A DNA stretch of 64,000 nucleotides from Streptomyces tuirus. Its GTDB lineage: Bacteria > Actinomycetota > Actinomycetes > Streptomycetales > Streptomycetaceae. The translations under genes were made by a program, and so were the position numbers. Positions 38,223-48,317 of this stretch are shown here, piece by piece; position 1 is the stretch's first letter, and each line of letters opens with the position of its first letter. The stretch spans positions 3,104,501 through 3,168,500 of the forward strand of contig JAGTPG010000002.1 of NCBI GenBank assembly GCA_018195615.1, read 5' to 3'. The notes beneath the pieces were generated by a model that worked only from the letters and a program-made list of their open reading frames with translations, was not told where the DNA came from and searched no databases.

Positions 38223-39220
38223 TCAGGCTTCGAGGTGCGCCATCTGGGCCGCCGGATAGCGGTCACCGGCGGCGGCGCCGGCCGGTACGGCCTCCTCGAT
38301 CGCGGTCAGGTCGGCCGCGTCCAGCGTCACGTCCAGCGCGCCCAGCGCCTCCGTGAGCCGGTCGCGGCGGCGGGCGCCGACCAGCGGCACGATGTCCTCA
38401 CCGCGGCTGAGCACCCAGGCGATGGCGATCTGCGCGACGCTGACGCCCTTCTGCTCGGCGATCTTCCGCAGTGCCTCGACGAGGTTCAGGTTGTGCTGGA
38501 GGTTCTCGCCCTGGAAGCGCGGCGACATCGCGCGGAAGTCGCCCGCGCCGAGCTGCCGGTCGGCCGTGAAGTGGCCGGAGATCAGCCCCCGGGAGAGCAC
38601 CCCGTACGCCGTGATGCCGATGCCCAGCTGACGCGTGGCCGGCAGGATCTCGTCCTCGATGCCGCGTGAGATGAGGGAGTACTCGATCTGGAGGTCGGAG
38701 ATCGGCGCCGTGGCGGCGGCCCGGCGGATGGTCTCGGCGCCGACCTCGCTGAGGCCGATGTGCCGCACGTATCCCTTCTCGACGAGCTCAGCGATCGCGC
38801 CGACCGTCTCCTCGATCGGCACGTCGGGGTCGAGACGGGCGATGCGGTAGACGTCGATGTGGTCGACGCCGAGCCGCTGGAGGGAGTACGCGGCGAAGGT
38901 CTTCACTGCGGCGGGCCGGCCGTCGTAGCCGAGCCAGCTGCCGTCCGGGCCGCGCAGGGCGCCGAACTTCACGCTGAGCAGGGCTTGTTCACGCCGGGCA
39001 GCGGGGCCGCGCGCAGGGCCTCGCCGATCAGCATCTCGTTGTGGCCCATGGCGTAGAAGTCGCCGGTGTCCAGCAGGGTGACGCCCGCTTCGAGCGCCGC
39101 GTGGATCGTCGCGATGGACTCGGCCCGGTCCGCCTCGCCGTACAGCGCGGACATGCCCATGCAGCCGAGACCGAGGGCGGAGACCTGGGGGCCGGTGGTT
39201 CCGAGAGGGCGGGTTCGCAT
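38223..39220 (-). CDS. Aldo/keto reductase, frame broken by one missing base
   Basis: About 332 residues. Start ATG 39220 (GGAGGG seven bases upstream; ATG 39226 is too close to it). N-terminal RPLGTTGPQVSALGLGCMGMS and the catalytic DTGDFYAMGHNE (Asp, Tyr) and LSVKFGALR (Lys). The usual YxxHR is VYRIARLDP here, so the catalytic His is replaced by Ala, as I recall for one actinobacterial subgroup. One added base at 39003-39006 joins ALRAAPAARREQALLSV. Reduction of an unknown aldehyde with NADPH; controlled with the downstream TetR gene. Confidence 0.87.
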
Positions 39221-39248
39221 CGTCATGCCCTCCACCATGCCACGACAT

Positions 39249-39272
39249 CTGACAGATTTCAATATCTGTCAG
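39249..39272. promoter_or_regulatory. Palindromic operator (CTGACAGAT...ATCTGTCAG) before the aldo/keto reductase-tetR operon
   Basis: Perfect nine-base arms 39249-39257 and 39264-39272 with a six-base spacer, and a third TTGTCAG half-site at 39280-39286. On the minus strand CTGACA (39286-39281) and TATTGA spaced by 16 form a plausible promoter, with the palindrome covering the -10. Strong candidate site for the TetR protein encoded by this operon. Confidence 0.75.
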
Positions 39273-39305
39273 CTGATACTTGTCAGTGCGTCCCCCTGCC
39301 CCGCG

Positions 39306-39921
39306 CTACCGCGCCGTGAACGCCAGCTTCGCCCCAGCGCCACGAACGATCCGGCGAAACCCCGCCGCAGCCACGCCATCACTCGCGGCCGCCCCACGAC
39401 ATGACGGCGCACCGACGCGGCCAGCACCCCGTACACGGCGAACACCACGAAGGTCGCCAGCATGAACACCGCGCCCAGCCCCACCATCCGCAGCACCGCG
39501 TGCGACTCCCGGGGGTCACGAACTGCGGCAGGAACGCGAAGAAGAAGATCGTCAGCTTCGGGTTGAGGAGGTTGATCAGCACACCCCGCACGATCACCCG
39601 CCGCGCGGATACCGGCGCGGACGACGCCTGCTCCTCCACCACGAGCGCCTCCTTGTCCCGCACCGTCGCCCACGCCATGTACAGCAGGTAGGCGACACCC
39701 GCGTACTTCAGCACCTGGAAGGCCGTCGCGCTCGCGTGCAGCAGTGCGGCCACCCCGGTGACCGTGGCCAGCAGATGCGGCACGATCCCGAGCGTGCACC
39801 CGACGGCCGCGACGACACTCGCACGCCGCCCCCGGGACAGCGCGGCGGCGAGGGTGTAGACGACGCCGGTGCCCGGCGTGGCCACGACGACAAGGGTGGT
39901 CAGCAAGAACGCGATGCTCAT
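39306..39921 (-). CDS. LysE-family amino acid exporter, frame broken by two missing bases
   Basis: About 205 residues. MSIAFLLTTLVVVATPGTGVVYTLAAALSRGRR is the LysE/RhtB N-terminus with the PGP-like motif as PGTG; GVLINLLNPKLTIFFFAFLPQFVTP is the second signature. The rest continues in another frame (SHAVLRMVGLGAVFMLATFVVF) after one base at 39511-39515, and the last residues AKLAFTAR need another base at 39332-39335, giving a TAG at 39306. Six helices predicted. Exports an amino acid or homoserine-lactone-like compound; substrate unknown. Confidence 0.85.
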
Positions 39922-40135
39922 GCGCTCACCCTGGCGCCGCCGCACGCCGGGATACAGGTCCAATCGGGCACGGCGCTACAGGGCCAGTCCCCCCGCACCC
40001 CAGAACCCGTCAACCGCCACACCGTTCGACAGGGTTCACACACGATCCGAGAATGGAAGAGAGCCGGCGAGCAGTCTCCCGGCGGCGCCTGCCCACCGGC
40101 GCGCGGCACTCCTGCGCCGCCCGAGGGAGCGCGCC

Positions 40136-41239
40136 ATGACGATCCGTATCGCCACCTTCAACACGGAGAACCTCTTCCGCCGCCCCAAGGTCTTCCGCCT
40201 GCCGAGCGACAAGCAGCGCCGCGAGATCCTCGACGACTACGCCGAGCTGGTCTCCCTGCTGGAGAAGAAGACGTACGACGACATCACCAAGGCCCGCATC
40301 GCCGAACTCCTCAAGAAGCACCGCGTGCACGACTCGCGCAAGGACAGGCCGTTCTTCGTCAACGAGACGCGCGGCAAGGACACACTGTTCGACACGACAG
40401 GCAGCGGCGAGAACATCAAGTTCACGATCGTCGCCAAGGGCCGCCCGGCATGGACCGGCTGGGTGGAACTGGTCCGTGACGACCTCGACTGGGAGGTCGT
40501 GCACAACACCGGGCGGGTGATCGCCGAGATCGACGCCGACATCCTGCTCACGGTGGAGGTGGAGGACCGCACGACCCTGCGCCGGTTCAACGAGCAGGTA
40601 CTGGGCGCCGACCTGAAGAAGACGCCGTACCCGTACGACATGGTGATCGACGGCAACGACCCGCGCGGCATCGACGTCGGGATCCTCAGCCGCCACCCGA
40701 TCACGTCCATGAGGTCCCACGTCTTCGACCCCGACCCCGACCGCCCGGACAAGTACCTCTTCAGCCGGGACTGCCCCGAGTACGAGATCCAGATCGGCGG
40801 GCCGCCGCTGTGGCTGCTCGGCAACCACCTCAAGAGCCAGAGCGACGACAACCCGGAGCTGCGCATCGCGCAGGCCCGGCGGGTGGCGTCCATCTACCAG
40901 GCCGCCCTGGAACGCTCCCCGCACGTCATCGTGGCCGGCGACCTCAACGACGAACCGTCCAGCGAGGCGATCCGGGCCCTGCTGGGCACGGGGCTCCGGG
41001 ACGTGATGAGCCACCCGGGGTACCGGGGCACCCCGGGCACCCACGGGACGGGCAAGACCGAGAGCCAGAAGCTCGACTATCTGATGCTGCCGCCGCCGCT
41101 GTGGGACCAGGTGCAGCACGTGGAGGTCGAGCGGCGCGGCGTCTGGGCGCCCTCGACGATCAAGTCCTTCGACTCGGTCACCTCGAAGTGGAACCGCGCC
41201 TCGGACCACGCGGCCGTCTACGTGGACCTGGACCTGTGA
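40136..41239 (+). CDS. Endonuclease/exonuclease/phosphatase (EEP) family protein
   Basis: 367 residues from ATG 40136 (GAGGGAG upstream). Metal-dependent EEP fold: IATFNTENLF (Asn), TVEVEDRTTLRRFNEQ (Glu), GIDVGILSRHPI, LLGNHLKSQ, VIVAGDLND (Asp/Asn) and terminal SDHAAVYVDLDL (His) are all present. No signal peptide. The specific activity (nuclease, phosphoesterase) cannot be told. It converges on glyS; a long hairpin separates them. Confidence 0.88.
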   Translation: MTIRIATFNTENLFRRPKVFRLPSDKQRREILDDYAELVSLLEKKTYDDITKARIAELLKKHRVHDSRKDRPFFVNETRGKDTLFDTTGSGENIKFTIVAKGRPAWTGWVELVRDDLDWEVVHNTGRVIAEIDADILLTVEVEDRTTLRRFNEQVLGADLKKTPYPYDMVIDGNDPRGIDVGILSRHPITSMRSHVFDPDPDRPDKYLFSRDCPEYEIQIGGPPLWLLGNHLKSQSDDNPELRIAQARRVASIYQAALERSPHVIVAGDLNDEPSSEAIRALLGTGLRDVMSHPGYRGTPGTHGTGKTESQKLDYLMLPPPLWDQVQHVEVERRGVWAPSTIKSFDSVTSKWNRASDHAAVYVDLDL

Positions 41240-41255
41240 AGCCGCCGGAACGCAC

Positions 41256-41291
41256 CGGTGCCGGGCCCCTCCGAGGAGGAACCCGGCACCG
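41256..41291. terminator. Bidirectional hairpin between EEP gene and glyS
   Basis: Ten-base arms 41256-41265 and 41282-41291, with an inner CCTCC/GGAGG pairing, between convergent stops at 41239 and 41310. Confidence 0.8.
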
Positions 41292-41309
41292 CCGTACGAC
41301 CGGGAGCGA

Positions 41310-42691
<1,382 letters not shown>

Positions 42692-42881
42692 GGTGCTCTC
42701 TTCATTACGACGACGAATACTGACGGTGCGGCGCGGAAGCGCCTCGATGAGGGGTGGTGGTCGGGAGACGGGCGGGCGAAGCGAGTTGCTTCCAGCGAAT
42801 GCTTCAGGTTACCGGCGGGGACGCCCCCTCAATCAAATCGCTCCCCCTGCGGCGCCCTCAAGGCCCTGCTCAGGCGTTTTG

Positions 42882-42919
42882 TTGACAACGGTTTCCATAT
42901 TTGTTGAAAATGAGTGTCA
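42882..42919 (+). promoter_or_regulatory. znuA promoter with Zur box overlapping -10 and start codon
   Basis: TTGACA (-35, 42882-42887) is followed after 18 bases by GAAAAT (-10, 42906-42911), placing the start of transcription at or near the ATG 42919. TGAAAATGAGTGTCA (42905-42919) matches the Streptomyces Zur consensus TGAAAATGATTTTCA, as I remember it, at 13 of 15 positions. Repressor binding would block the promoter directly. Confidence 0.8.
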
Positions 42920-43878
42920 TGAACGTACGACGACGCCTCATACCCGCCGCCGTGGCCTCCGCTCTCGGCCTCGGCGCCCTGACCGCCTGCTCCAGCGACA
43001 GCGCGGCGACGGGCAACACGGACAAGTTCGACGTCGTCGCGTCGTTCTACCCGATGGCGTTCCTCGCCGAGCAGATCGGCGGCGACCACGCGAACGTCAC
43101 CAGCCTGACGGAACCCGGCCAGGAGCCGCACGACCTGGAGATCAGCACCAAGCAGCGGGCACAGCTCGAAGAGGCCGACGCGGCGCTCTACCTCAAGGGC
43201 CTCCAGCCCGCCGTCGACGAGGCCGTCACCCAGACCGGCATCAAGACGAAGATCGACGCGGCCACCCTGACCCACCTCGAGGACCACGGCACCGGCGGCC
43301 ACAGCCACGAGGGCGAGGAAGGCCACTCCGAGGAGCACTCCGAGGAGGAGGAGCACGGCCGCGACCCGCACGTCTGGCTCGACCCCGTGAAGTACGCCGA
43401 GATCGCCCAGGGCGTCGGCAAGGCCTTCGAGAAGGCCGACCCGGACCACGCGGCCGACTACAAGAAGAACACCGAGGCCCTGGTCAAGAAGCTGAACGGC
43501 CTGAACAGCGACTTCGAGAACGGCCTGAAGAACACCAAGTCCAAGGTCTTCTTCACCAACCACGCCGCCTTCGGCTACCTCGCCGAGCGCTACGGCCTCA
43601 CCCAGGAGGCCATCTCCGGCATCGACCCCGAGAGCGAGCCCAGCGCCGCCCGGGTCAAGGAGCTCCAGCAGGAGGCCAAGGCCGACGGCGTCACCACCGT
43701 CTTCTACGAGACACTCGTCTCCGACAGGACCGCGAAGACCCTCGCCCGGGACGCGAACCTGAAGACGGATGTCCTCGACCCGCTCGAGGGCATCACCGAC
43801 AAGTCCCGCGGCGACGACTACTTCCAGGTCATGGAAGCCAATCTCAAGGCCCTTCAGGCGGCCCTGGGAGCCAAGTGA
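42919..43878 (+). CDS. znuA: Zinc ABC transporter substrate-binding lipoprotein
   Basis: 319 residues from ATG 42919 (ATG 42910 is also in frame but lies in the -10). Lipoprotein signal with lipobox LTAC, Cys24. Cluster A-I fold: VVASFYPMAFLAEQIGG, EPHDLE (metal His), a His/Glu-rich mobile loop (HGTGGHSHEGEEGHSEEHSEE) typical of zinc binders, DPHVWLDP, NHAAFGYLAERYGL and YETLVSD. Binds Zn2+ outside the membrane and passes it to ZnuB/C. First gene of znuACB, repressed by Zur. Confidence 0.94.
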   Translation: MNVRRRLIPAAVASALGLGALTACSSDSAATGNTDKFDVVASFYPMAFLAEQIGGDHANVTSLTEPGQEPHDLEISTKQRAQLEEADAALYLKGLQPAVDEAVTQTGIKTKIDAATLTHLEDHGTGGHSHEGEEGHSEEHSEEEEHGRDPHVWLDPVKYAEIAQGVGKAFEKADPDHAADYKKNTEALVKKLNGLNSDFENGLKNTKSKVFFTNHAAFGYLAERYGLTQEAISGIDPESEPSAARVKELQQEAKADGVTTVFYETLVSDRTAKTLARDANLKTDVLDPLEGITDKSRGDDYFQVMEANLKALQAALGAK

Positions 43879-43898
43879 TCGACCCATCGGAGGGCGGC

Positions 43899-44666
43899 AT
43901 GACCGAGCCCGTCATATCCCTGCGCGGCGTCCGCGCCGACCTGGGCTCGCGCCCCGTCCTGCGCGGCATCGACCTCACCGTGCGGCGCGGCGAGGTCGTC
44001 GCCCTGCTCGGCGCGAACGGCTCCGGCAAGTCGACCGCCGTGCGCAGCATCATCGGCCAGGTGCAGACCGGCGCCGGCGAGATCGAGCTGTTCGGCACGG
44101 ACCGCGGGCGGTTCCGCGACTGGCACCGCGTGGGCTACGTCCCGCAGCGCACCACGGCCGCCGGCGGCGTGCCCGCCACGGTCACCGAGGTCGTCTCCTC
44201 CGGCCGTCTGTCGCGGGCCCGCTTCGGCGTGCTGCGCAAGGCGGACCACGCGGCCGTACGGCGGGCCCTGGAGCTGGTCGGCATGGCGGACCGGGCCAAG
44301 GACTCGGTCGACGCCCTCTCCGGCGGCCAGCACCAGCGCGTCCTGATCGCCCGCGCCCTGGCCTCCGAACCCGAGCTGCTGATCATGGACGAGCCGATGG
44401 CCGGCGTCGACCTGACCAGCCAGGAGGTGCTCGCGCACACGCTGCGGGAGCAGGTCGCCCAGGGCACGACCGTGCTGCTCGTCCTGCACGAACTGGGCCC
44501 CCTGGAGCCCCTGATCGACCGGGCGGTCGTACTGCGCGACGGCTGCGTCCTGCACGACGGCCCGCCGCCGAAGGCCGTGGGCCAGCACGCCCTGCCCGGC
44601 CACGACCACGTACACCCGCACGCACCCGCGGGCGCCGAACCGATCCGCACGGGACTGCTGAGCTGA
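43899..44666 (+). CDS. znuC: Zinc ABC transporter ATP-binding protein
   Basis: 255 residues. Walker A GANGSGKST (38-46), Q-loop VPQRTT, signature LSGGQHQR, Walker B LLIMDEPMAG and switch His in VLHELG. The His-rich tail (GQHALPGHDHVHPHAP) is typical of metal transporters. ATG 43899 has CGGAGGG at seven bases; the stop overlaps the znuB ATG by one base (TGATG). Confidence 0.93.
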   Translation: MTEPVISLRGVRADLGSRPVLRGIDLTVRRGEVVALLGANGSGKSTAVRSIIGQVQTGAGEIELFGTDRGRFRDWHRVGYVPQRTTAAGGVPATVTEVVSSGRLSRARFGVLRKADHAAVRRALELVGMADRAKDSVDALSGGQHQRVLIARALASEPELLIMDEPMAGVDLTSQEVLAHTLREQVAQGTTVLLVLHELGPLEPLIDRAVVLRDGCVLHDGPPPKAVGQHALPGHDHVHPHAPAGAEPIRTGLLS

Positions 44667-45568
44667 TGGACTTCCTCGACTACGCCTTCATGCAGCGGGC
44701 GCTGCTCGCCGCCGTCCTGGTCGGCATCACCGCCCCCGCCGTGGGGATCTACCTGGTCCAGCGCCGCCAGGCCCTGATGGGCGACGGCATCGGCCACGTC
44801 GCGATGACCGGTGTCGGGCTCGGCTTCCTGCTGACCTGGTCCCCGGTGTGGATGGCGACCCTCGTCTCCGTGCTCGGCGCGGTCCTCATGGAGCTGATCC
44901 GGTGGTACGGCAGGACCCGCGGCGACATCGCCCTCGCGATGCTGTTCTACGGCGGCATGGCCGGCGGTGTGATGTTCATCAACCTCGCACCGACGGGCTC
45001 CAACGCCAACCTGACGTCGTACCTGTTCGGCTCGTTGTCGACGGTGTCCCAGTCGGACGTCACGGCGATCTGCGTCCTGGCCGCCTTCGTCGTCCTGGTC
45101 ACCCTGGGCCTGCGCCGGCAGCTGTTCGCGGTCAGCCAGGACGAGGAGTTCGCCCGGGTGACGGGCCTGCCGGTGCGCGCCCTGAACCTGCTGACGGCGA
45201 TCACCGCGGCCGTCACGGTGACCGTCGCGATGCGCGTGGTCGGCCTGCTCCTGGTCAGCGCGCTCATGGTGGTGCCCGTCGCGGCGGCCCAGCAGATCGC
45301 CCGCAGCTTCGCCGCCACCTTCGCCGTCGCCGTCGCCATCGGCGTGAGCGTGACGATCGGCGGCACGGTCACCTCCTACTACCAGGACGTGCCGCCCGGC
45401 GCGACGATCGTGCTGCTGACGATCGGCGCGTTCATCGTGCTGACGGCGCTCGCGGCCCCGCTGGCCCGCCGCCGCGCCCGCGCCCGAACCGCCGCGCAGG
45501 GCACGTCGGACCCCGCGGAGTGCGCGATTCCGGGCAGGCGGGAGGCGGCCGACGAAGTCGGCGTCTGA
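44666..45568 (+). CDS. znuB: Zinc ABC transporter permease
   Basis: 300 residues with about eight transmembrane helices (ABC-3 family). ALMGDGIGHVAMTGVGLGF (residues about 33-51) is the conserved family signature. VTGLPVRALNLLTAITAAVTVTVAMRVVGLLLVSALMVVPVAAAQ is the conserved second half. Coupled to znuC (TGATG). Confidence 0.93.
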   Translation: MDFLDYAFMQRALLAAVLVGITAPAVGIYLVQRRQALMGDGIGHVAMTGVGLGFLLTWSPVWMATLVSVLGAVLMELIRWYGRTRGDIALAMLFYGGMAGGVMFINLAPTGSNANLTSYLFGSLSTVSQSDVTAICVLAAFVVLVTLGLRRQLFAVSQDEEFARVTGLPVRALNLLTAITAAVTVTVAMRVVGLLLVSALMVVPVAAAQQIARSFAATFAVAVAIGVSVTIGGTVTSYYQDVPPGATIVLLTIGAFIVLTALAAPLARRRARARTAAQGTSDPAECAIPGRREAADEVGV

Positions 45569-45626
45569 CCGCCCCCACCCCGGACTGGCACAATGGCCCG
45601 GGCAAGGCAGACGTGAGGAGGCAACG

Positions 45627-46043
45627 GTGACGACCGCTGGACCGTCCGTGAAGGGCCGCGCCACCAAGCAGCGGGCCGCTGTGGCGGCGGCCCTGCAGGA
45701 GGTCGACGAGTTCCGCAGCGCGCAGGAACTGCACGACATGCTCAAGCACAAGGGCGACTCGGTCGGGCTCACCACGGTCTACCGCACCCTCCAGTCCCTC
45801 GCCGACGCCGGCGAGGTCGACGTCCTGCGCACCGCCGACGGCGAGTCCGTCTACCGCCGCTGCTCCACCGACGACCATCACCACCACCTGGTGTGCCGCG
45901 GCTGCGGCAAGGCCGTCGAGGTGGAGGGCCCGGCCGTGGAGAAGTGGGCGGAGTCCATCGCCGCCGAGCACGGCTATGTGAACGTGGCCCACACGGTGGA
46001 GATCTTCGGCACGTGCGCGGACTGCGCCGCGGCGGCCAAGTAG
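45627..46043 (+). CDS. zur: Zinc uptake regulator (Fur family)
   Basis: 138 residues. DNA-binding domain 1-80 and dimerisation domain with the four structural-zinc cysteines C90, C93, C130, C133. The regulatory-site residues known from the S. coelicolor Zur structure (D65, C79, H85, H87; and H84, H86, E105, H122) are all at the same numbers, so this is an orthologue. GTG 45627 has GAGGAGG nine bases upstream. It sits 58 bases after znuB and represses the operon through the box at 42905-42919. Confidence 0.95.
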   Translation: MTTAGPSVKGRATKQRAAVAAALQEVDEFRSAQELHDMLKHKGDSVGLTTVYRTLQSLADAGEVDVLRTADGESVYRRCSTDDHHHHLVCRGCGKAVEVEGPAVEKWAESIAAEHGYVNVAHTVEIFGTCADCAAAAK

Positions 46044-46092
46044 CGCGTCAGGGGCCCTGAGGGCTCCTTGTCCCCCGCGCTCGCGGCAGCAC

Positions 46093-46119
46093 ACCGTCGG
46101 CGAAGATCCCGCCGACGGT
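46093..46119. terminator. Bidirectional hairpin between zur and uppS
   Basis: Ten-base perfect arms 46093-46102 and 46110-46119 with a seven-base loop, between the convergent stops of zur (46043) and uppS (46145). Confidence 0.75.
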
Positions 46120-46144
46120 CGCCGTCCGGCAGAGGCCGGTGAGG

Positions 46145-46974
46145 TTACTGCTGCTTGCCCTCCATGGCCAGCAGCTCCTCGTTCGGGATGGCACCGCCGA
46201 AGCGCCGGTCCCTGGAGGCGAACTCCAGGCAGGCACGCCACAGGTCACGCCGGTCGAAGTCGGGCCACAGCACGTCCTGGAAGACCATCTCGGCGTACGC
46301 GCTCTGCCAGATCAGGTAGTTGGAGGTGCGCTGCTCGCCGCTGGGACGCAGGAACAGGTCGACGTCCGGCATGTCCGGGTAGTACATGTACTTGGCGAAG
46401 GTCTTCTCGTTGACCTTCGCCGGGTCGAGCTTCCCGCTCTTCACGTCCTCGGCCAGCGCCTGCGCCGCGTCGGCGATCTCGGCCCGCCCCCGTAGTTCAT
46501 GCAGAAGTACAGGGTCAGCCGGTCGTTGCCTTTGGTCTGCTCCTGGGCGACCTGGAGCTCCTTGGCGACCGAGCGCCACAGCTTGGGCATACGGCCCACC
46601 CAGCGCACCCGGATGCCCAGCTCGTCGAGCTGGTCGCGGGTCTTGCGGATGAAGTCCCGGTTGAAGTTCATCAGGAAGCGCACCTCGTCCGGCGACCGCT
46701 TCCAGTTCTCGGTGGAGAAGGCGTACAGGGAGATGGCGCCCACACCCATCTCGATGGCGCCCTGGAGCACGTCGAGCACCCGCTCGGCGCCTACCTTGTG
46801 GCCCTCGGTGCGCGGCAGGCCCCGGTCCTTGGCCCAGCGTCCGTTGCCGTCCATGACGATCGCCACATGCCGCGGTACGAGCTCTCCGAGCTTCGGCGGC
46901 CGTGCGCCGGACGGGTGCGGCTCCGGCGTCCTGTACTCCCGGCGCTGCCGCCCCAGGATCCCGCGTACGGCCAT
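46145..46974 (-). CDS. uppS: Isoprenyl (undecaprenyl) diphosphate synthase, frame broken by one missing base
   Basis: About 276 residues. Cis-prenyltransferase motifs: VAIVMDGNGRWAKDRGLPRTEGH (catalytic Asp, near residue 40), YAFSTENWKRSPDEV, then in the second frame DVDLFLRPSGEQRTSNYLIWQSAYAE and WPDFDRRDL. One base in the C run 46487-46491 joins CMNYGGRAEIADAAQ. Builds the C55 (or similar) lipid carrier for cell-wall synthesis. It is essential, so the break is a sequence error. Downstream of recO on the same strand, 35 bases apart. Confidence 0.95.
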
Positions 46975-47009
46975 GTGTTTCTCGTCTCCTCGTGCTTGCC
47001 TTGCTTTTC

Positions 47010-47756
47010 TTACTTCTCGACGTAGCGCAGGGAGCGCAGCCCGCGCTCCATGTGCCAGTGCAGATACGCGGACACCAGCCCGCTGCCCTCCCGGACGTAC
47101 CGCGCCTCACAGGCGTCCGCGGTCTCCCAGTCTCCCGTAAGCAGCGCGCCGAGGAGTTCCAGGGCCTGGGCCGAGGGTACGACGCTGCCGGGCACCCGGC
47201 AGTCCACGCAGACGGAGCCGCCCGACGCGACGGAGAAGAACCGGTTGGGTCCCGGCATTCCGCACTTGGCGCAGTCGCTGAAGCTCGGGGCGTAGCCGTT
47301 GACGGCGAGGGAGCGGAGCAGGAACGCGTCGAGCACGAGATGCGGCGCGTGCTCGCCCCGGGCGAGGGTCCGCAGCCCGCCCACGAGCAGCAGATACTGC
47401 TGCACCGCCGGCTCCCCCTCATGATCGGTGAACCGCTCGGCGGTCTCCAGCATGGCGGTCCCCGCGGTGTAGCGGGCGTAGTCACTGACGATCCCGCCGC
47501 CGTACGGCGCGATCGTCTCACTCTGCGTGCACAGCGGCAGCCCGCGGCCGACGAGCTCGCTGCCCTTCGCGAAGAACTGGACGTCCACGTGGGAGAAGGG
47601 TTCGAGGCGCGCACCGAACTTCGACTTCGTCCGGCGCACGCCCCGGGCTACCGCCCGTACCCGACCGTGACCGCGTGTGAGCAGCGTGATGATCCGGTCC
47701 GCCTCACCCAGCTTCTGGGTGCGCAGCACGATGCCGTCGTCGCGGAACAGACTCAT
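47010..47756 (-). CDS. recO: DNA repair protein RecO
   Basis: 248 residues. N-terminal OB fold (FRDDGIVLRTQKLGEADRIITLLTR), helical C-terminal domain with the zinc pair CAKCG (about 163-167) and CVDCR. Assists RecA loading on SSB-covered DNA. Start ATG 47756. Forms a probable operon with uppS. Confidence 0.95.
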   Translation of the reverse strand: MSLFRDDGIVLRTQKLGEADRIITLLTRGHGRVRAVARGVRRTKSKFGARLEPFSHVDVQFFAKGSELVGRGLPLCTQSETIAPYGGGIVSDYARYTAGTAMLETAERFTDHEGEPAVQQYLLLVGGLRTLARGEHAPHLVLDAFLLRSLAVNGYAPSFSDCAKCGMPGPNRFFSVASGGSVCVDCRVPGSVVPSAQALELLGALLTGDWETADACEARYVREGSGLVSAYLHWHMERGLRSLRYVEK

Positions 47757-47782
47757 GGCGCCATTCTCGCAGGGTCAGCGCG

Positions 47783-47998
47783 TCAAGGGACCTCGCCCCT
47801 GCTGCGTGCGTTGGCGTACGCCGTCGCCGCGCGCAGCCGCTCGGCCGGGGTCGCGTGCCGGACGGCGCCGGGATCGACGTCCCACTCCTTGCCGCCCCCG
47901 TACGGCCTCAACTGCACGTAGGGCCCCTCATGCCCCATGACGATGCCGATGCGGCCGCTGCAGGTGTCCACGACATACGCGCCGACCGGGGGCTTCAC
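47783..47998 (-). CDS. Small protein of unknown function (XRE/DUF397-associated)
   Basis: 71 residues from GTG 47998, which overlaps the stop of the upstream 68-residue gene (GTGA). KPPVGAYVVDTCSGRIGIVMGHEGPYVQLRPYGGGKEWDVDP looks like a small beta-barrel with conserved Gly and aromatic residues. In Streptomyces such proteins are often encoded beside XRE-DUF5753/DUF397 cassettes, as here. No function known. Confidence 0.7.
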   Translation of the reverse strand: MKPPVGAYVVDTCSGRIGIVMGHEGPYVQLRPYGGGKEWDVDPGAVRHATPAERLRAATAYANARSRGEVP

Positions 47999-48201
47999 CG
48001 CAACACCGCCGCGAGCCGCCGGGCGATCTCCACGGAACACCGGCCCAATTCCACGAGCGGGCAGGGCGCTTCCCGCGCAAGACTCACCGGGTCGAGTCCC
48101 AGTGACGGCAGGATAATTCCGGCCTTGGCGAGTTCTGCCCGCAATTCTTTCACCGCATCCTCCGCTTCTTCGACGCAGAGCGCCGAGTGTCGTGCCTCCA
48201 C
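47995..48201 (-). CDS. Small protein of unknown function (XRE/DUF397-associated)
   Basis: 68 residues from GTG 48201. Mainly helical (EEAEDAVKELRAELAKAGI), then SLAREAPCPLVELGRCSVEIARRLAAVLR with two cysteines. It is divergent from the XRE gene (117 bases apart) and coupled to the 71-residue gene. Together they form the usual companion pair of these regulator cassettes. Confidence 0.65.
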   Translation of the reverse strand: MEARHSALCVEEAEDAVKELRAELAKAGIILPSLGLDPVSLAREAPCPLVELGRCSVEIARRLAAVLR

Positions 48202-48317
48202 CGTGATCCCCTTCCTTTTCAGGTTTCACTCTTCGCATCCCTACGGTGACGCTCCGCGCCTACACTCGGGAGGGGTCTGTGCCCTACAACTGCGGGGCAG
48301 CACAAAGGGGTTCGGCA

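Noticed and set aside
42692..42881. T-box or other riboswitch upstream of glyS
   Set aside because: No T-box sequence (AGGGTGGNACCGCG-like) or conserved stem could be found in this region.
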